Shown piece after piece: positions 18,535 through 28,578 of a DNA stretch of 64,000 nucleotides. Under the pieces are notes generated by a model, which ran no database searches, had not been told where the DNA came from, and worked only from the letters and a program-made list of their open reading frames with translations. The position numbers and the translations under genes are program-made. This DNA comes from Rhodococcus rhodnii. GTDB taxonomy: Bacteria > Actinomycetota > Actinomycetes > Mycobacteriales > Pseudonocardiaceae. Position 1 is the first letter of the stretch; the number at the start of each line of letters is the position of its first letter. The stretch covers positions 33,166-97,165 of the forward strand of contig JOAA01000033.1 in the NCBI GenBank assembly GCA_000720375.1, given 5' to 3'.

Positions 18535-19089
18535 ATGAACACGGCGTTGGTGATCGTGGACATGCAGGAAGTGCTGATGCCGCTGATCTGGCGCGGCGAG
18601 GAACTGGCCGGCCGGATCGCGTCACTCGCGCGCAGGGCACGCGAAAGCGGCGTTCCGGTGGTCGCGCTGCAGCAGATCGGTCCGAGCGGGTCGATGTTCG
18701 ATCCCGAGTCCTCGGGCGCGCAGCTCGCGGCCCGCCTTGATCTGCAACCGACCGATGTGGTCGTCCGCAAGACAGCGACGGACGGCTTCTACGGCACGAA
18801 TCTCGCCGCATTGCTCCTCGAACGGGACGTGGACACCGTTGTGCTCACCGGGGTTGCCACCGACTACTGCGTCGACGCGACCGCGCGCTCGTCGTTGAGT
18901 CACGGGCTGGACGTCGTGCTGGTCGGCGATGGGCACGCACCAGCGGCAGACGGTGATCCCGACGCAGGCCTGAGTGCTGAGCAGATCATCGACCGGCACA
19001 ACAGGATTCTCAGCACCGCGGTTCATCCCGGTGGTGAGGTGAGCGTCCGACCGGCGGCCGAAGTAGAGGCGGCATGGACGACAAGCTGA
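18535..19089 (+). CDS. Isochorismatase-family cysteine hydrolase
   Basis: A 184-residue hydrolase. The catalytic triad of the family is visible: Asp in VIVDMQ (about residue 9), Lys in VVRKTATDGFYGT and Cys in VATDYCVDATARS. The cis-peptide GVATDYC loop is intact. The substrate (amide such as nicotinamide, or enol ether) cannot be told. ATG 18535 was chosen because the family starts with a short strand before VDMQ. It overlaps the broken NUDIX gene by 16 bp. Confidence 0.9.
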   Translation: MNTALVIVDMQEVLMPLIWRGEELAGRIASLARRARESGVPVVALQQIGPSGSMFDPESSGAQLAARLDLQPTDVVVRKTATDGFYGTNLAALLLERDVDTVVLTGVATDYCVDATARSSLSHGLDVVLVGDGHAPAADGDPDAGLSAEQIIDRHNRILSTAVHPGGEVSVRPAAEVEAAWTTS

Positions 19090-19283
19090 TCAGCACGGTC
19101 GCGCTGATCCACGTCAAGGATCGCAAGGCTTTGCTGGTTCGCCCGCACCGCAAGCATGCGTTCTACCTGCCTGGCGGCAAGCGTGATCAGGGCGAGAACG
19201 ACGAATACGCGGCCATGCCCACCATTGCACCGGCAGCGCTCAAGATCCTGCTCGATCTGCAAGGCCGCGCACTGATCGCGTAA
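19074..19283 (+). pseudogene. NUDIX hydrolase remnant lacking the Nudix box
   Basis: The 69-residue frame begins like an actinomycete NUDIX protein (DDKLISTVALIHVKDRKALL, then FYLPGGKRDQGE) but passes directly to a segment typical of the C-terminus (MPTIAPAALKILLDL). The 23-residue Nudix box GX5EX7REUXEEXGU and most of the fold, roughly 60-70 residues, are absent. The junction is in frame, so a short protein could still be made, but it cannot bind the metal-diphosphate. The stop abuts the stop of the convergent transporter gene. Alternative: a small protein of new function, less likely. Confidence 0.75.
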
Positions 19284-20159
19284 TCACGAGACCGGTTGGA
19301 CGTCCTTCTCAGGCATTGGCGGCACGGTGAGCGTCTCCGCGACGTCCCGGGCGCGGGCGAGCTGGGCGACTCCGTAGCCGCTGAGCACGCCGCAGATGAT
19401 CGCGAGAACGATCTCGAAGTTGCTGGTGGCGAGGTTCTCGCCGAGCAGCGCGACGCCGATGATCGTGGCGGAGGCGGGGTTCACGAGGTTGGTCACGGCC
19501 AGTGGTGCGCTGAGGCCGTTGCGGTACGAGCGCTGCGTCAGGATGGTCGCGACGATCGCGAAGGTCGCGACCGCGATCATGGCGAAGATCGTCGTGGGCC
19601 ATAACAATGCTTCGGCCCCGCTGTCGCCCACGGTGACGACGAGCGTCTGGCATAAGGCCGAGCAGACGCTGAACGCCACGCCGCCCGCGACGGCCTCCCA
19701 TAAGGTCGACGCGCCTGGGCGTCGGCCCAGGAAGGCGAGCACAGTGACGAGGACAACAGTCCCGATGATGAGCGCAACGAGCTCAAACGACGTGAGCGTG
19801 TCGGCCTTGCCGGACGTGGTGATGATCAGCGCGAGACCGGTCAGACCAAGCACCGTATAGGTCATGCCGGTCAGTTCCAGCCGGGTTGGCTTGCGTCGTG
19901 CGGTCAGCGCCGCCAAGGGGACGGCGATGACGAGCGTGAGCACACCTAACGGCTGGATCAGCGACAAAGGACCGAAGTTCAGCGAGGCGACGTGCAGGGC
20001 CGCTCCCAGTCCATTGAGGCCGATCGCCAGCCATAACACCGGTACGCGGACAAGCTCTGAAACGGTCAGGTGCGCGAACCGCGCCTGGATGAGTGCTGCC
20101 ACCGCGTACGCGATCGCGACTGCGACACACAGCACGATCGCAATGATCAAATCAGTCAT
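19284..20159 (-). CDS. DMT-superfamily membrane transporter (EamA-like)
   Basis: A 291-residue protein with about nine to ten hydrophobic helices spread over the whole length, beginning at residue 4, with the internal duplication expected of DMT carriers. The C-terminal 25 residues are polar. The layout (GLNGLGAALHVASLNFGPL, LIQPLGVLTLV) resembles the NIPA/EamA-like subgroup of actinomycetes; the substrate is unknown. It stands alone, convergent with the NUDIX remnant. Confidence 0.85.
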   Translation of the reverse strand: MTDLIIAIVLCVAVAIAYAVAALIQARFAHLTVSELVRVPVLWLAIGLNGLGAALHVASLNFGPLSLIQPLGVLTLVIAVPLAALTARRKPTRLELTGMTYTVLGLTGLALIITTSGKADTLTSFELVALIIGTVVLVTVLAFLGRRPGASTLWEAVAGGVAFSVCSALCQTLVVTVGDSGAEALLWPTTIFAMIAVATFAIVATILTQRSYRNGLSAPLAVTNLVNPASATIIGVALLGENLATSNFEIVLAIICGVLSGYGVAQLARARDVAETLTVPPMPEKDVQPVS

Positions 20160-20288
20160 AGCCCCAGTCGTCGCCCAATCTCAACGGAACGGGTGTGTTC
20201 GGCCGTCCTTGAGTGGACGCGCGGAGATCCCTCACCCCCGAGCGTACCGGCTTTGCGGATCTTGGGTGACCGATCGGGAAACTATTGC

Positions 20289-23045
20289 TTACGGAGTCCA
20301 GGGCGCAGCGACCGCCCAGCTGACGTCCGCCGCGTACGAAACGGGGTTGTCAAACGCCTGGGCGCCGCCGTTGGAAGCAACCCACACCTCGGCGTTGTAG
20401 TGCCGCATGTTCGTACCCAGCTCGTTGATCGACGCCAGCCTGACACTGCCCGGAGTCGCACCTGGCTGCGCGCAGAACGTCGCGTCCTTGCGGTAGAGAT
20501 CCGTGTTCTCCGACGGGTTCAATCGGACGCGGTAGTCCGCGTGCCGCAGGTAGCGGCCGGGGATGTTGCGCGCCTCGAAGGAGTAGCACGAGGAGTCCGC
20601 CAGCCCGGGCCGGATGTAGAACGTGGCGTCGGCCTTGAGCAACGGCGCGCTGCCGCCGTTCACCACGTCGGTGCGGGCCAGGCTGTCCTGGTGACGCAGG
20701 AAACGGTCGGTGAAGCCTGGGGTAGTCACCTGGAACGACCGCGCCGAGTTCACCGGGAGCGAGAATCCGCTGCGCCACCATCCGACCGTCGCGGCCCACG
20801 TGGTGTCCGCGGCGAAGGTCGTCGGGGTGTCCCAGGGATTGGGGCCGCCCTGCCGGGCCAGGTAGACGTTCTCGTTGAAATGCCTGATGAACGATCCAGG
20901 CGTGTCGTGGGATTCCAACGCGGTCGCGCCGAGGCCTGACCTGGCGCAGAAGGTCGCGTTGCCCGCGAACCCGGCTGTGCCGTCGTTCGGGTCCTTCCGG
21001 ATCACGGAGTTCGCGTGCCGCAGGTACTCACCGGGGAAGTTGCGGGACTCGAAGGACAGACAGGACGGGTTGGCCAGACCGGGTCGCGCCCAGAACGTGC
21101 TGTCCTGTTTGAGCAGGTCAGGGCTGGTGCTGCTGACCACGTCGGTCCGCGTGACGCTGTCCTGGTGCCGCAGGTACCTGTTGGTGTGCCCGAACGTCGT
21201 CACCTTGAGCGAGATCAGTTCGTCCCGGCCGACCTCGGTCCCGTTGGCCTTCGCCAGCACCTCCTGGTTGACCTGACGCACCCTGGCTTCGGTCATCTTC
21301 ATGACCCGGCGGTCGTAGGTGAAGAACCCGTTGATCTCGTTCTCGACGTCGTACGGCTGCGTGTACACCGAGGCCGACAGTCCTCTGGTGTGCACGAACC
21401 GGCCGGCTTCCCGCGTGATCTCGACGTACCGGCTGGTCAAGGAGTTCTCGTCCGGGTACAGCGAGCCGTAGGCGCCGCCGGCACCCGGTTGCCATTCGTG
21501 CCCGACGATCCGCCGTCCGAGTCCGCCGTATTCACCCAGCACCGCGACCCTCGTCTGAGTCGGCGGCCTTGTGCCGCTGGACATCTGGTAGGCGTGGTCG
21601 TCGATCACGTCACCGTTGGGTGGCTCCGGGTCCGAGATACAACAGTTGGAGCCGGAGTTGTGGTTGATCAGCCTGGTCGAGTCGATCGACCTGACGAGGT
21701 TGACGATGCGCTCGTTGTCGTACTCGCCCCAGCCCTCGTTGAACGGCACCCACTGCACGATCGAGGTGGTCGCCTTGAGCTGGTTGACGATCCGGCCCAG
21801 CTCCGCCTCGAAGTTCGCCCGGCCGGCCGCGGGCGGGTCGTTGACCGGTGCCAATGACGGCATGTCCTGCCAGACCAGCAGGCCGAGCCGGTCGGCCCAG
21901 TAGAACCACCTGGCCGGTTCGACCTTGATGTGCTTGCGGACCATGTTGAAGCCCATGGCCTTCTGCCGTTCCAGGTCGAAGCGAAGCGCCTCGTCCGTTG
22001 GCGCGGTGTAGATGCCGTCCGGCCAGTAACCCTGGTCGAGTGTGCCCATCTGGTAGACGAACTTGCCGTTCAACATGGGGCGCAGCGCGCCGCCGATCAC
22101 GGCTTTGCCCAGCGACCGCATACCGAAGTAACCCGTCACGACGTCACCGCCGGTGAGCATGGTCACGCGTAGGTCGTAGAGGAACGGGTCGTCCGGCGAC
22201 CACAAGCGGGCGTTCGGCACCGGGATCCTGATGTTCGTCCCGGTGGTGCCGGTCATGCTGCCGACGACCGTGCCGCCGTTGAGGACTTCTGCGCGCACCT
22301 GCTGTCCAGCCGTGCCCTGGACGACGAGGTCGAGGGCGCCCGCCGGCACGTTCGGAGTCGTGTCGAGACGTGTGATGTTGTTGGCGTGCACCGGTTCCAC
22401 CCACACCGTCTGCCAGATCCCGGACGCCGGGGTGTAGAAGATCCGGTCCGTCGAGTTGAGGCGCTGTTTGCCGACCGGGAACGCGCCGCCGTCGACCGGG
22501 GAGTACGCCCCCACGATGATCTCGTTCGCGCCCGCGCGCAGGGCGTTGGTGATGTCGAACGAGAACGCGTCGTAGCCGCCGGTATGCGTGCCGACCTGGG
22601 TGCCGTTCACCCAGACCCGGGCCTCCCATGTGACAGCGCCGAAGTTCAGCCGCACCCTGCGTCCGTCCCATGTGGACGGTACGGTGAACGCGCGCCGGTA
22701 GTACATGTAGTTCTCGTGCCGCATGATCCCGGACAACGCGGATTCGATCGGGTACGGCACCAGCACGCCTTCCGGCAGCGTTCGGCCGATCGGCGGAGTG
22801 TTCAGGTTCGGTGCGCCGCTGAACTCCCATACGCCGTTGAGGTTCAGCCAGTCGGCTCGGACCATCTGCGGGCGCGGGTATTCGGGCAGGGCGTTGGTGG
22901 GGGAGACCTGGCTGGTCCACGGCGTGGTCAGCGGTGGTGTCTTGGGCACCCACGTGGCCGCGGCCGCCTGCGGCGCGGTGACCAGCGTGGCTGTCAGGAG
23001 TAAGCCGGTGAGTGCGCCGATCAGCAGACGGCTGGACCTGAGCAT
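20289..23045 (-). CDS. Secreted GH2 beta-glycosidase with two AbfB (CBM42-like) domains
   Basis: A 918-residue protein with a Sec signal (hydrophobic residues about 8-28, Ala-rich cleavage). Order: GH2 sugar-binding jelly roll (about 45-200), GH2 immunoglobulin-like domain (about 215-310), and TIM barrel (about 320-600) with the acid/base Glu in VPFNEGWGEYD and a candidate nucleophile Glu in VLGEYGGLGR. Two tandem AbfB domains follow (about 615-755 and 765-918), each with RYLRHQDS/RFLRHQDS and EYLRHANS/RYLRHADY repeats that bind arabinofuranose side chains in arabinofuranosidases. The combination suggests action on arabinose-decorated plant polysaccharide; the exact sugar is unknown. AAGGGGGA precedes ATG 23045. 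A perfect palindrome lies 54 bp upstream. Confidence 0.9.
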   Translation of the reverse strand: MLRSSRLLIGALTGLLLTATLVTAPQAAAATWVPKTPPLTTPWTSQVSPTNALPEYPRPQMVRADWLNLNGVWEFSGAPNLNTPPIGRTLPEGVLVPYPIESALSGIMRHENYMYYRRAFTVPSTWDGRRVRLNFGAVTWEARVWVNGTQVGTHTGGYDAFSFDITNALRAGANEIIVGAYSPVDGGAFPVGKQRLNSTDRIFYTPASGIWQTVWVEPVHANNITRLDTTPNVPAGALDLVVQGTAGQQVRAEVLNGGTVVGSMTGTTGTNIRIPVPNARLWSPDDPFLYDLRVTMLTGGDVVTGYFGMRSLGKAVIGGALRPMLNGKFVYQMGTLDQGYWPDGIYTAPTDEALRFDLERQKAMGFNMVRKHIKVEPARWFYWADRLGLLVWQDMPSLAPVNDPPAAGRANFEAELGRIVNQLKATTSIVQWVPFNEGWGEYDNERIVNLVRSIDSTRLINHNSGSNCCISDPEPPNGDVIDDHAYQMSSGTRPPTQTRVAVLGEYGGLGRRIVGHEWQPGAGGAYGSLYPDENSLTSRYVEITREAGRFVHTRGLSASVYTQPYDVENEINGFFTYDRRVMKMTEARVRQVNQEVLAKANGTEVGRDELISLKVTTFGHTNRYLRHQDSVTRTDVVSSTSPDLLKQDSTFWARPGLANPSCLSFESRNFPGEYLRHANSVIRKDPNDGTAGFAGNATFCARSGLGATALESHDTPGSFIRHFNENVYLARQGGPNPWDTPTTFAADTTWAATVGWWRSGFSLPVNSARSFQVTTPGFTDRFLRHQDSLARTDVVNGGSAPLLKADATFYIRPGLADSSCYSFEARNIPGRYLRHADYRVRLNPSENTDLYRKDATFCAQPGATPGSVRLASINELGTNMRHYNAEVWVASNGGAQAFDNPVSYAADVSWAVAAPWTP

Positions 23046-23098
23046 CGCGTCCCCCTTGACGTCGTCCGGTTAGCCCGGTCCGCCCGATCGTAGCGGCA

Positions 23099-23123
23099 TT
23101 ACAACGTTGTGCCAACGTTGTAA
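23099..23123. promoter_or_regulatory. Perfect palindrome, candidate LacI-family operator
   Basis: TTACAACGTTG (23099-23109), spacer TGC, then CAACGTTGTAA (23113-23123): an 11-bp perfect inverted repeat, each arm itself centred on AACGTT. A further ACAACGT half is at 23150-23156. AACGTT-centred palindromes are typical of LacI-family sugar regulators. It lies between the GH2 gene and the divergent HelD-like gene; control of GH2 by a sugar-responsive repressor is the simplest reading (inference). Confidence 0.6.
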
Positions 23124-23242
23124 AAGACGATCATCGCAGGGGTGACTTGACAACGTGGGGACAATAAAAAATTGGCGCGCCCACCATTATCCACATGGTG
23201 AACCCGCCTTCTTGGTACCAACTTAACCGCTGTGAGGGGCAT

Positions 23243-25420
23243 GTGTCAACACTGGGGTACGAAACCGAATTGCGGTCCGAGCGCGGCTACGTCGAGGGGC
23301 TCTACACCCGGCTCGACGCCGAGCGCGCACGAGTGAAGGGGGAGTTCCAGGCGGCACTGCGCGGAAACGGCGGGACGGCGGTGGAACGCGACGTCGAGGT
23401 CCGTGCGCTCGCCAAAGAGGCGAAGCGGCTGGACGTCGCGGACAACGGATTGTGTTTCGGCCGGTTGGACACCATTTCGGGGGACCATTCCTACATCGGC
23501 CGGATCGGCATTTTCGACGAGCACAACCAGTACGAACCGGTACTGCTGGACTGGCGCGCACCCGCGGCACGTCCGTTCTACACGGCCACCGGAGCCAACC
23601 CGGAGAGCATGCGCCGGCGCCGTCAGTTCCTCACCCGTGGGCGTCAGGTGGTCGACTTCACCGACGAGGTGTTCGGCCGACCCGGCGAAGGCGACCGAGG
23701 CGACGCGGCCCTGCTCGCCGCGGTCAACGCGCCGCGCGGCGAGGGGATGCGTGACATCGTCGCGACGATCCAGGCCGAGCAGGACGAGATCATCCGGCTC
23801 GATCACCCGGGCGTGCTGGTGATCGAGGGCGGCCCGGGCACCGGGAAGACCGTGGTGGCGCTGCACCGTGTGGCCTACCTGCTCTACACCCAGCGCGAGC
23901 GGATGGAACGGCACGGTGTGCTCGTGGTCGGGCCCAATCCGGCGTTCCTGAACCACATCGGCCGGGTGCTGCCGTCGCTGGGCGAGTCCGACGTGGTGTT
24001 CATGACGCCGGGTGATCTCGTGCCCGGCCTGCACGTCACCGCAGAGGACGCACCGGACGCCGCGCGGCTCAAGGGATCGCTGAAGATGCTTGACGTGCTC
24101 AAGGCGGCGATCGCCGACCGGCAGCGGCTGCCCGAGCAACCGATACCGATCGAGCTGAAGGACGTCACGGTACGGATCGACGCCGACACGGCGGAGTGGG
24201 CGCGGGACGAGGCCCGCTCGAGCGGGCTGCCGCACAACGAAGCCCGCTCGGTGTTCACCGAGATCGTCACGTACGTGCTCACCGAACGGGCGATCAGCCG
24301 GATCGGCAAGGGCTGGCTGACCAGGTCGGACCGGGAAGCATGGGAGGACATGCGGGCGGATCTGCTCAAGGAGCTCGCGGAGGACGACGTGTTCACCGCG
24401 GCACTCGACGAGCTGTGGCCGATCCTGACGCCGGAAACCCTGTTGGCGCCGCTGTACTCGTCGCCGGAGCGGTTGCGTGCGGCGGGCGCCGACCAGGCGC
24501 TGCTGCGTACCGACGGCGAGGCCTGGACGGTGTCGGACGTGCCGCTGCTCGACGAGCTGGTGGACATGCTCGGGCGTGACAAGGCGGTGGACAAAGCCGC
24601 CCAGCAGGCCGAGGAGCGGCAGCGGAAGGCCCAGGCGGAGTACGCCGCGGGCGTCATGGACATCATGCGGCTGGACTACGAGGAAATGGACGAAGATGTC
24701 CTGCTGCGTGCCGACGACCTGCTGCGCTCCGATGCCCTGGCGGACCGTTTCGTCGAGCGCGACACCCGTGAACTTATCGAACGTGCTGCCGCGGACCGCG
24801 ACTGGACCTACCGGCACGTCGTGGTCGACGAGGCACAGGAATTGTCCGAAATGGACTGGCGAGTGCTGATGCGGCGCTGCCCCAACCGGTCCTTCACCGT
24901 CGTCGGCGACCTCGCGCAACGCCGCTCGGCCGCCGGAGCACGATCATGGGGCGCGATGCTGGACCCGTACGTGCCCGGCCGCTGGGTCTACCGGTCGCTG
25001 ACGGTGAACTACCGCACCCCGGCGGAGATCATGAACGTCGCCGCGGCGGTGCTCGCCGAGTTCGCGCCCGGTGTCCAGCCACCGGAGTCGGTGCGCGCGA
25101 ACGGCGTCAAGCCGTGGTCCAGGCGGGTCACCGAGTCCGAATTGCCTGCTGCCATTGAGGAGTTCGTCCGTGACGAGGCCAGTCGTGAGGGCACCAGCGT
25201 CGTGATCGGGCCGCCGGGCGTGCCGGGCGCGGTGCCGGCGTCGGAGACGAAGGGCTTGGAGTTCGACGCCGTGCTGGTGGTGGAACCAGAACAGATCCTG
25301 GCCGACGGCCCACGCGGCGCGGCGGAACTCTACGTCGCCCTCACCCGCGCCACCCAGCGCCTCGGAGTCCTGCACCAGGGTCCGTTGCCGCAGGCGCTTC
25401 GCGGACTCGCGGAGGTGTAG
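23243..25420 (+). CDS. HelD/HelR-like RNA-polymerase-associated UvrD-type ATPase
   Basis: A 725-residue superfamily 1 ATPase. The N-terminus is coiled-coil rich (RGYVEGLYTRLDAERARVKG), followed by YIGRIGIFDE and LLDWRAPAARPFY typical of HelD, Walker A GGPGTGKTVVALHR, and later helicase motifs VVVDEAQELSEMDW, GDLAQRR and, near the C-terminus, YVALTRATQRLGVLH. HelD-type proteins clear stalled RNA polymerase, and the HelR branch gives rifamycin tolerance in actinomycetes. GTG 23243 was chosen because GAGGGG lies just before it, and the upstream in-frame residues are unlike the family. I do not see a rifamycin-associated element upstream. A 14-bp hairpin follows the stop. Confidence 0.88.
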   Translation: MSTLGYETELRSERGYVEGLYTRLDAERARVKGEFQAALRGNGGTAVERDVEVRALAKEAKRLDVADNGLCFGRLDTISGDHSYIGRIGIFDEHNQYEPVLLDWRAPAARPFYTATGANPESMRRRRQFLTRGRQVVDFTDEVFGRPGEGDRGDAALLAAVNAPRGEGMRDIVATIQAEQDEIIRLDHPGVLVIEGGPGTGKTVVALHRVAYLLYTQRERMERHGVLVVGPNPAFLNHIGRVLPSLGESDVVFMTPGDLVPGLHVTAEDAPDAARLKGSLKMLDVLKAAIADRQRLPEQPIPIELKDVTVRIDADTAEWARDEARSSGLPHNEARSVFTEIVTYVLTERAISRIGKGWLTRSDREAWEDMRADLLKELAEDDVFTAALDELWPILTPETLLAPLYSSPERLRAAGADQALLRTDGEAWTVSDVPLLDELVDMLGRDKAVDKAAQQAEERQRKAQAEYAAGVMDIMRLDYEEMDEDVLLRADDLLRSDALADRFVERDTRELIERAAADRDWTYRHVVVDEAQELSEMDWRVLMRRCPNRSFTVVGDLAQRRSAAGARSWGAMLDPYVPGRWVYRSLTVNYRTPAEIMNVAAAVLAEFAPGVQPPESVRANGVKPWSRRVTESELPAAIEEFVRDEASREGTSVVIGPPGVPGAVPASETKGLEFDAVLVVEPEQILADGPRGAAELYVALTRATQRLGVLHQGPLPQALRGLAEV

Positions 25421-25426
25421 GGCTAC

Positions 25427-25456
25427 GTGGCCGGCCCTGGAGCCAGGGCCGGCCAC
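25427..25456 (+). terminator. 14-bp perfect hairpin after the HelD-like gene
   Basis: GTGGCCGGCCCTGG (25427-25440) and its exact complement (25443-25456) flank a two-base AG centre. It begins 6 bp after the stop of the HelD-like gene and ends 2 bp before the ATG of the next gene, so it could also shape translation of that gene. No T-run. Confidence 0.65.
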
Positions 25457-25458
25457 AT

Positions 25459-26061
25459 ATGATCAACGTTGTGCCGTTATTGCGTTTCGACGACCAGGTA
25501 CCCGTCCGCCCGCGCAAGATCGCTGTGGCCGGTGCGGCCGGTTCGGGGAAGTCGAGTCTGGCGCGCTTGCTCGGCCAGTGGGGCGGTCTGCCGTACGTCG
25601 AACTCGACTCGTTGTACCACGGGCCTAATTGGACAGTCCGGGACACGTGGGTGGACGAGGTGGAGCAGATCGTCAGCGGTGACGCCTGGGTGATCGAATG
25701 GCAGGGCGAAGAAGTCCGCAGCAAGGTCAGCGAGAACGCGGACTTGCTGGTGTGGCTGGATCATCCGCGATGGCTGACCACCTATCGGGTCATCAAGCGC
25801 ACGCTGAGCAGGCGGATCAACAAGACCGTGCTCTGGTCAGGCAACACCGAAGGGCCGCTGCGCGAGTTCTTCACCGACCCCGACTACATCGTGAAGTTCT
25901 CATGGCGGATGCACCCGTTGATCCGGCAACGGGTGATCACGGTGATCAAGGAGAACCGTTTCCCGCAACTGCACGTGGTCCGGCTGCGCGGCCAGCGTCA
26001 GGTAACCGCCTGGCTCAACGGCCCGCTCCGGACCGCGATGACTCGCTCCACAGTGGACTAG
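25459..26061 (+). CDS. P-loop kinase, FlaR/adenylate-kinase-like
   Basis: A 200-residue nucleotide kinase-like protein with Walker A AGAAGSGKSSLARLL (residues about 23-37), ELDSLYHGPNW as in DNA-topology-modulation FlaR-like and shikimate-kinase-like proteins, and a LLVWLDHPRW Walker-B-like strand. The substrate is unknown. No ribosome site is seen at the usual distance before ATG 25459; instead the start lies 3 bases after a strong hairpin, so the transcript may be leaderless or start inside the hairpin. Confidence 0.82.
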   Translation: MINVVPLLRFDDQVPVRPRKIAVAGAAGSGKSSLARLLGQWGGLPYVELDSLYHGPNWTVRDTWVDEVEQIVSGDAWVIEWQGEEVRSKVSENADLLVWLDHPRWLTTYRVIKRTLSRRINKTVLWSGNTEGPLREFFTDPDYIVKFSWRMHPLIRQRVITVIKENRFPQLHVVRLRGQRQVTAWLNGPLRTAMTRSTVD

Positions 26062-26063
26062 GA

Positions 26064-26090
26064 GGGTTGGCCGGGTGGCCCGGCCAACCC
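26064..26090. terminator. Bidirectional hairpin terminator between convergent genes
   Basis: GGGTTGGCCGGG (26064-26075) and CCCGGCCAACCC (26079-26090) form a 12-bp perfect stem with a 3-nt loop, in the 36-bp gap between the P-loop kinase and aminopeptidase stop codons. Confidence 0.75.
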
Positions 26091-26097
26091 GTGAGCG

Positions 26098-27408
<1,311 letters not shown>

Positions 27409-27504
27409 CTACCTCCAGCGAGGATGGGGACGATCTACGTGAGCTTCCCCGGCACTCGCTGTGCGAAGTAGGTCCGTTCGGATCCCGTTGTTCCCAGTTG
27501 CTGC

Positions 27505-28569
27505 TCAGCCGGTGTGCAGAATCCGGAAGTGATCGGGGCGCGCCGGATCCCGATCGACGACCTGGACCGGCGGCCAAGCCCATTGCCACACGCTGATGCC
27601 TGGCGTACGGGAGAACTGGATCTTCCCGCGGGTGCCTTCGACCGCGACACGTGGCCAGGCGTCGGCGATGCGAGCCCGGTCCACGCCGTGCGAACGCAGC
27701 ACATCGGCGAGGACGGTGATCGTGTCGTAGCCCTCGAAGGCGACGAAGGAGGGCGGTTGCGCCAACTGCTCACGCAGGGCCGTTTCGACTTGGGCACCGA
27801 GCGGGCTGAGGCGCTCGGGAAGGTAGCGCAAGAACGGGATCCCGGCGCCGTCGTCGCCCAGCAACGCGGCCCATTCGGCGAACTCCGGTTGCCCGGCCGG
27901 AGCACCGATCAAGACGTCGGTGAGGCGCTGGTCGTGGCGGACAGCCTGGACGATCGACACTGCCGGCTGCGGGTGACCGACCAGAAGAAGGAGAGCAGCC
28001 GCGCCATTGGTGACCAGTTCGTCGCACACCGCCTCAGGGTCGACTTCGATGACGTCGCCGCCGCGTGGAGTGAGATAGTCCCGCAGAATCCGGATCCCGG
28101 ATGCCCAGTAGACACTTGGCTGGGCGGCAATGGCGATTCGGCTCCTGCCCGAGCTGAGCAGGAACTCCGCGTAGATCTGCCAGCCGCGGGACTGCGGCGG
28201 GGAGAGGCGCGCGACCCACTCCGTCGGCTGTTCGGTGAGCGCGTCGAGAACCGCTGACGAGCAGAGGAACGGCAGGCCGATGGCGTCGGCCTGGGCAGCG
28301 GCAGCGCGAGCGACGACGCTGTGATACTCGCCCACCACGGCGGCCACGCCCAGGCGAGCCAATTCGTCCACGGCCGCCGCGGCCTTCTGTGGATCAGCAG
28401 CGGTGTCCCGGACCACCAGCTCGAGTGGTCGCCCGGCGATCCCGCCGGCGTCGTTGACCTCGCGAACGGCCAGCTCGAGCCCAGCCAGCAGGTGCTGGCC
28501 CGCCTCGGCCCAGCCAGGCCGGGTGAGCGGAACGAGAGCACCGATCTGGACGGCCGATTCGTCATTCAT
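27505..28569 (-). CDS. Leu/Ile/Val-binding-type protein without signal peptide
   Basis: A 354-residue protein with the type I periplasmic-binding fold (Peripla_BP_6): IGALVPLTRPGWAEAGQHLL, ELAVREVNDAGGIAGRPLEL and VVGEYHSVV are standard N-lobe elements of branched-chain amino-acid receptors. The N-terminus MNDESAVQIG has neither a signal peptide nor a lipobox, so it is predicted cytoplasmic. It lies 9 bp after the threonine-type NRPS gene on the same strand and is the last gene of the cluster operon. It could bind an amino acid precursor, a pathway intermediate or the product as a sensor, carrier or protective protein. No ABC permease or ATPase lies nearby, arguing against ordinary uptake. 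Confidence 0.85.
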   Translation of the reverse strand: MNDESAVQIGALVPLTRPGWAEAGQHLLAGLELAVREVNDAGGIAGRPLELVVRDTAADPQKAAAAVDELARLGVAAVVGEYHSVVARAAAAQADAIGLPFLCSSAVLDALTEQPTEWVARLSPPQSRGWQIYAEFLLSSGRSRIAIAAQPSVYWASGIRILRDYLTPRGGDVIEVDPEAVCDELVTNGAAALLLLVGHPQPAVSIVQAVRHDQRLTDVLIGAPAGQPEFAEWAALLGDDGAGIPFLRYLPERLSPLGAQVETALREQLAQPPSFVAFEGYDTITVLADVLRSHGVDRARIADAWPRVAVEGTRGKIQFSRTPGISVWQWAWPPVQVVDRDPARPDHFRILHTG

Positions 28570-28578
28570 GCATGAAGC

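Noticed and set aside
23147..23170. Promoter TTGACA...ACAATA for the HelD-like gene
   Set aside because: The -10-like words are 8-12 bp from the -35, too close for a normal sigma70-type promoter.
23124..23242. Rifamycin-associated element upstream of the HelD/HelR-like gene
   Set aside because: No GC-rich inverted repeat of the expected kind is visible in this spacer; only a TTGACA-like box without a good -10.
27505..28569. Component of an amino-acid ABC importer
   Set aside because: No signal peptide or lipobox and no permease or ATPase genes nearby.
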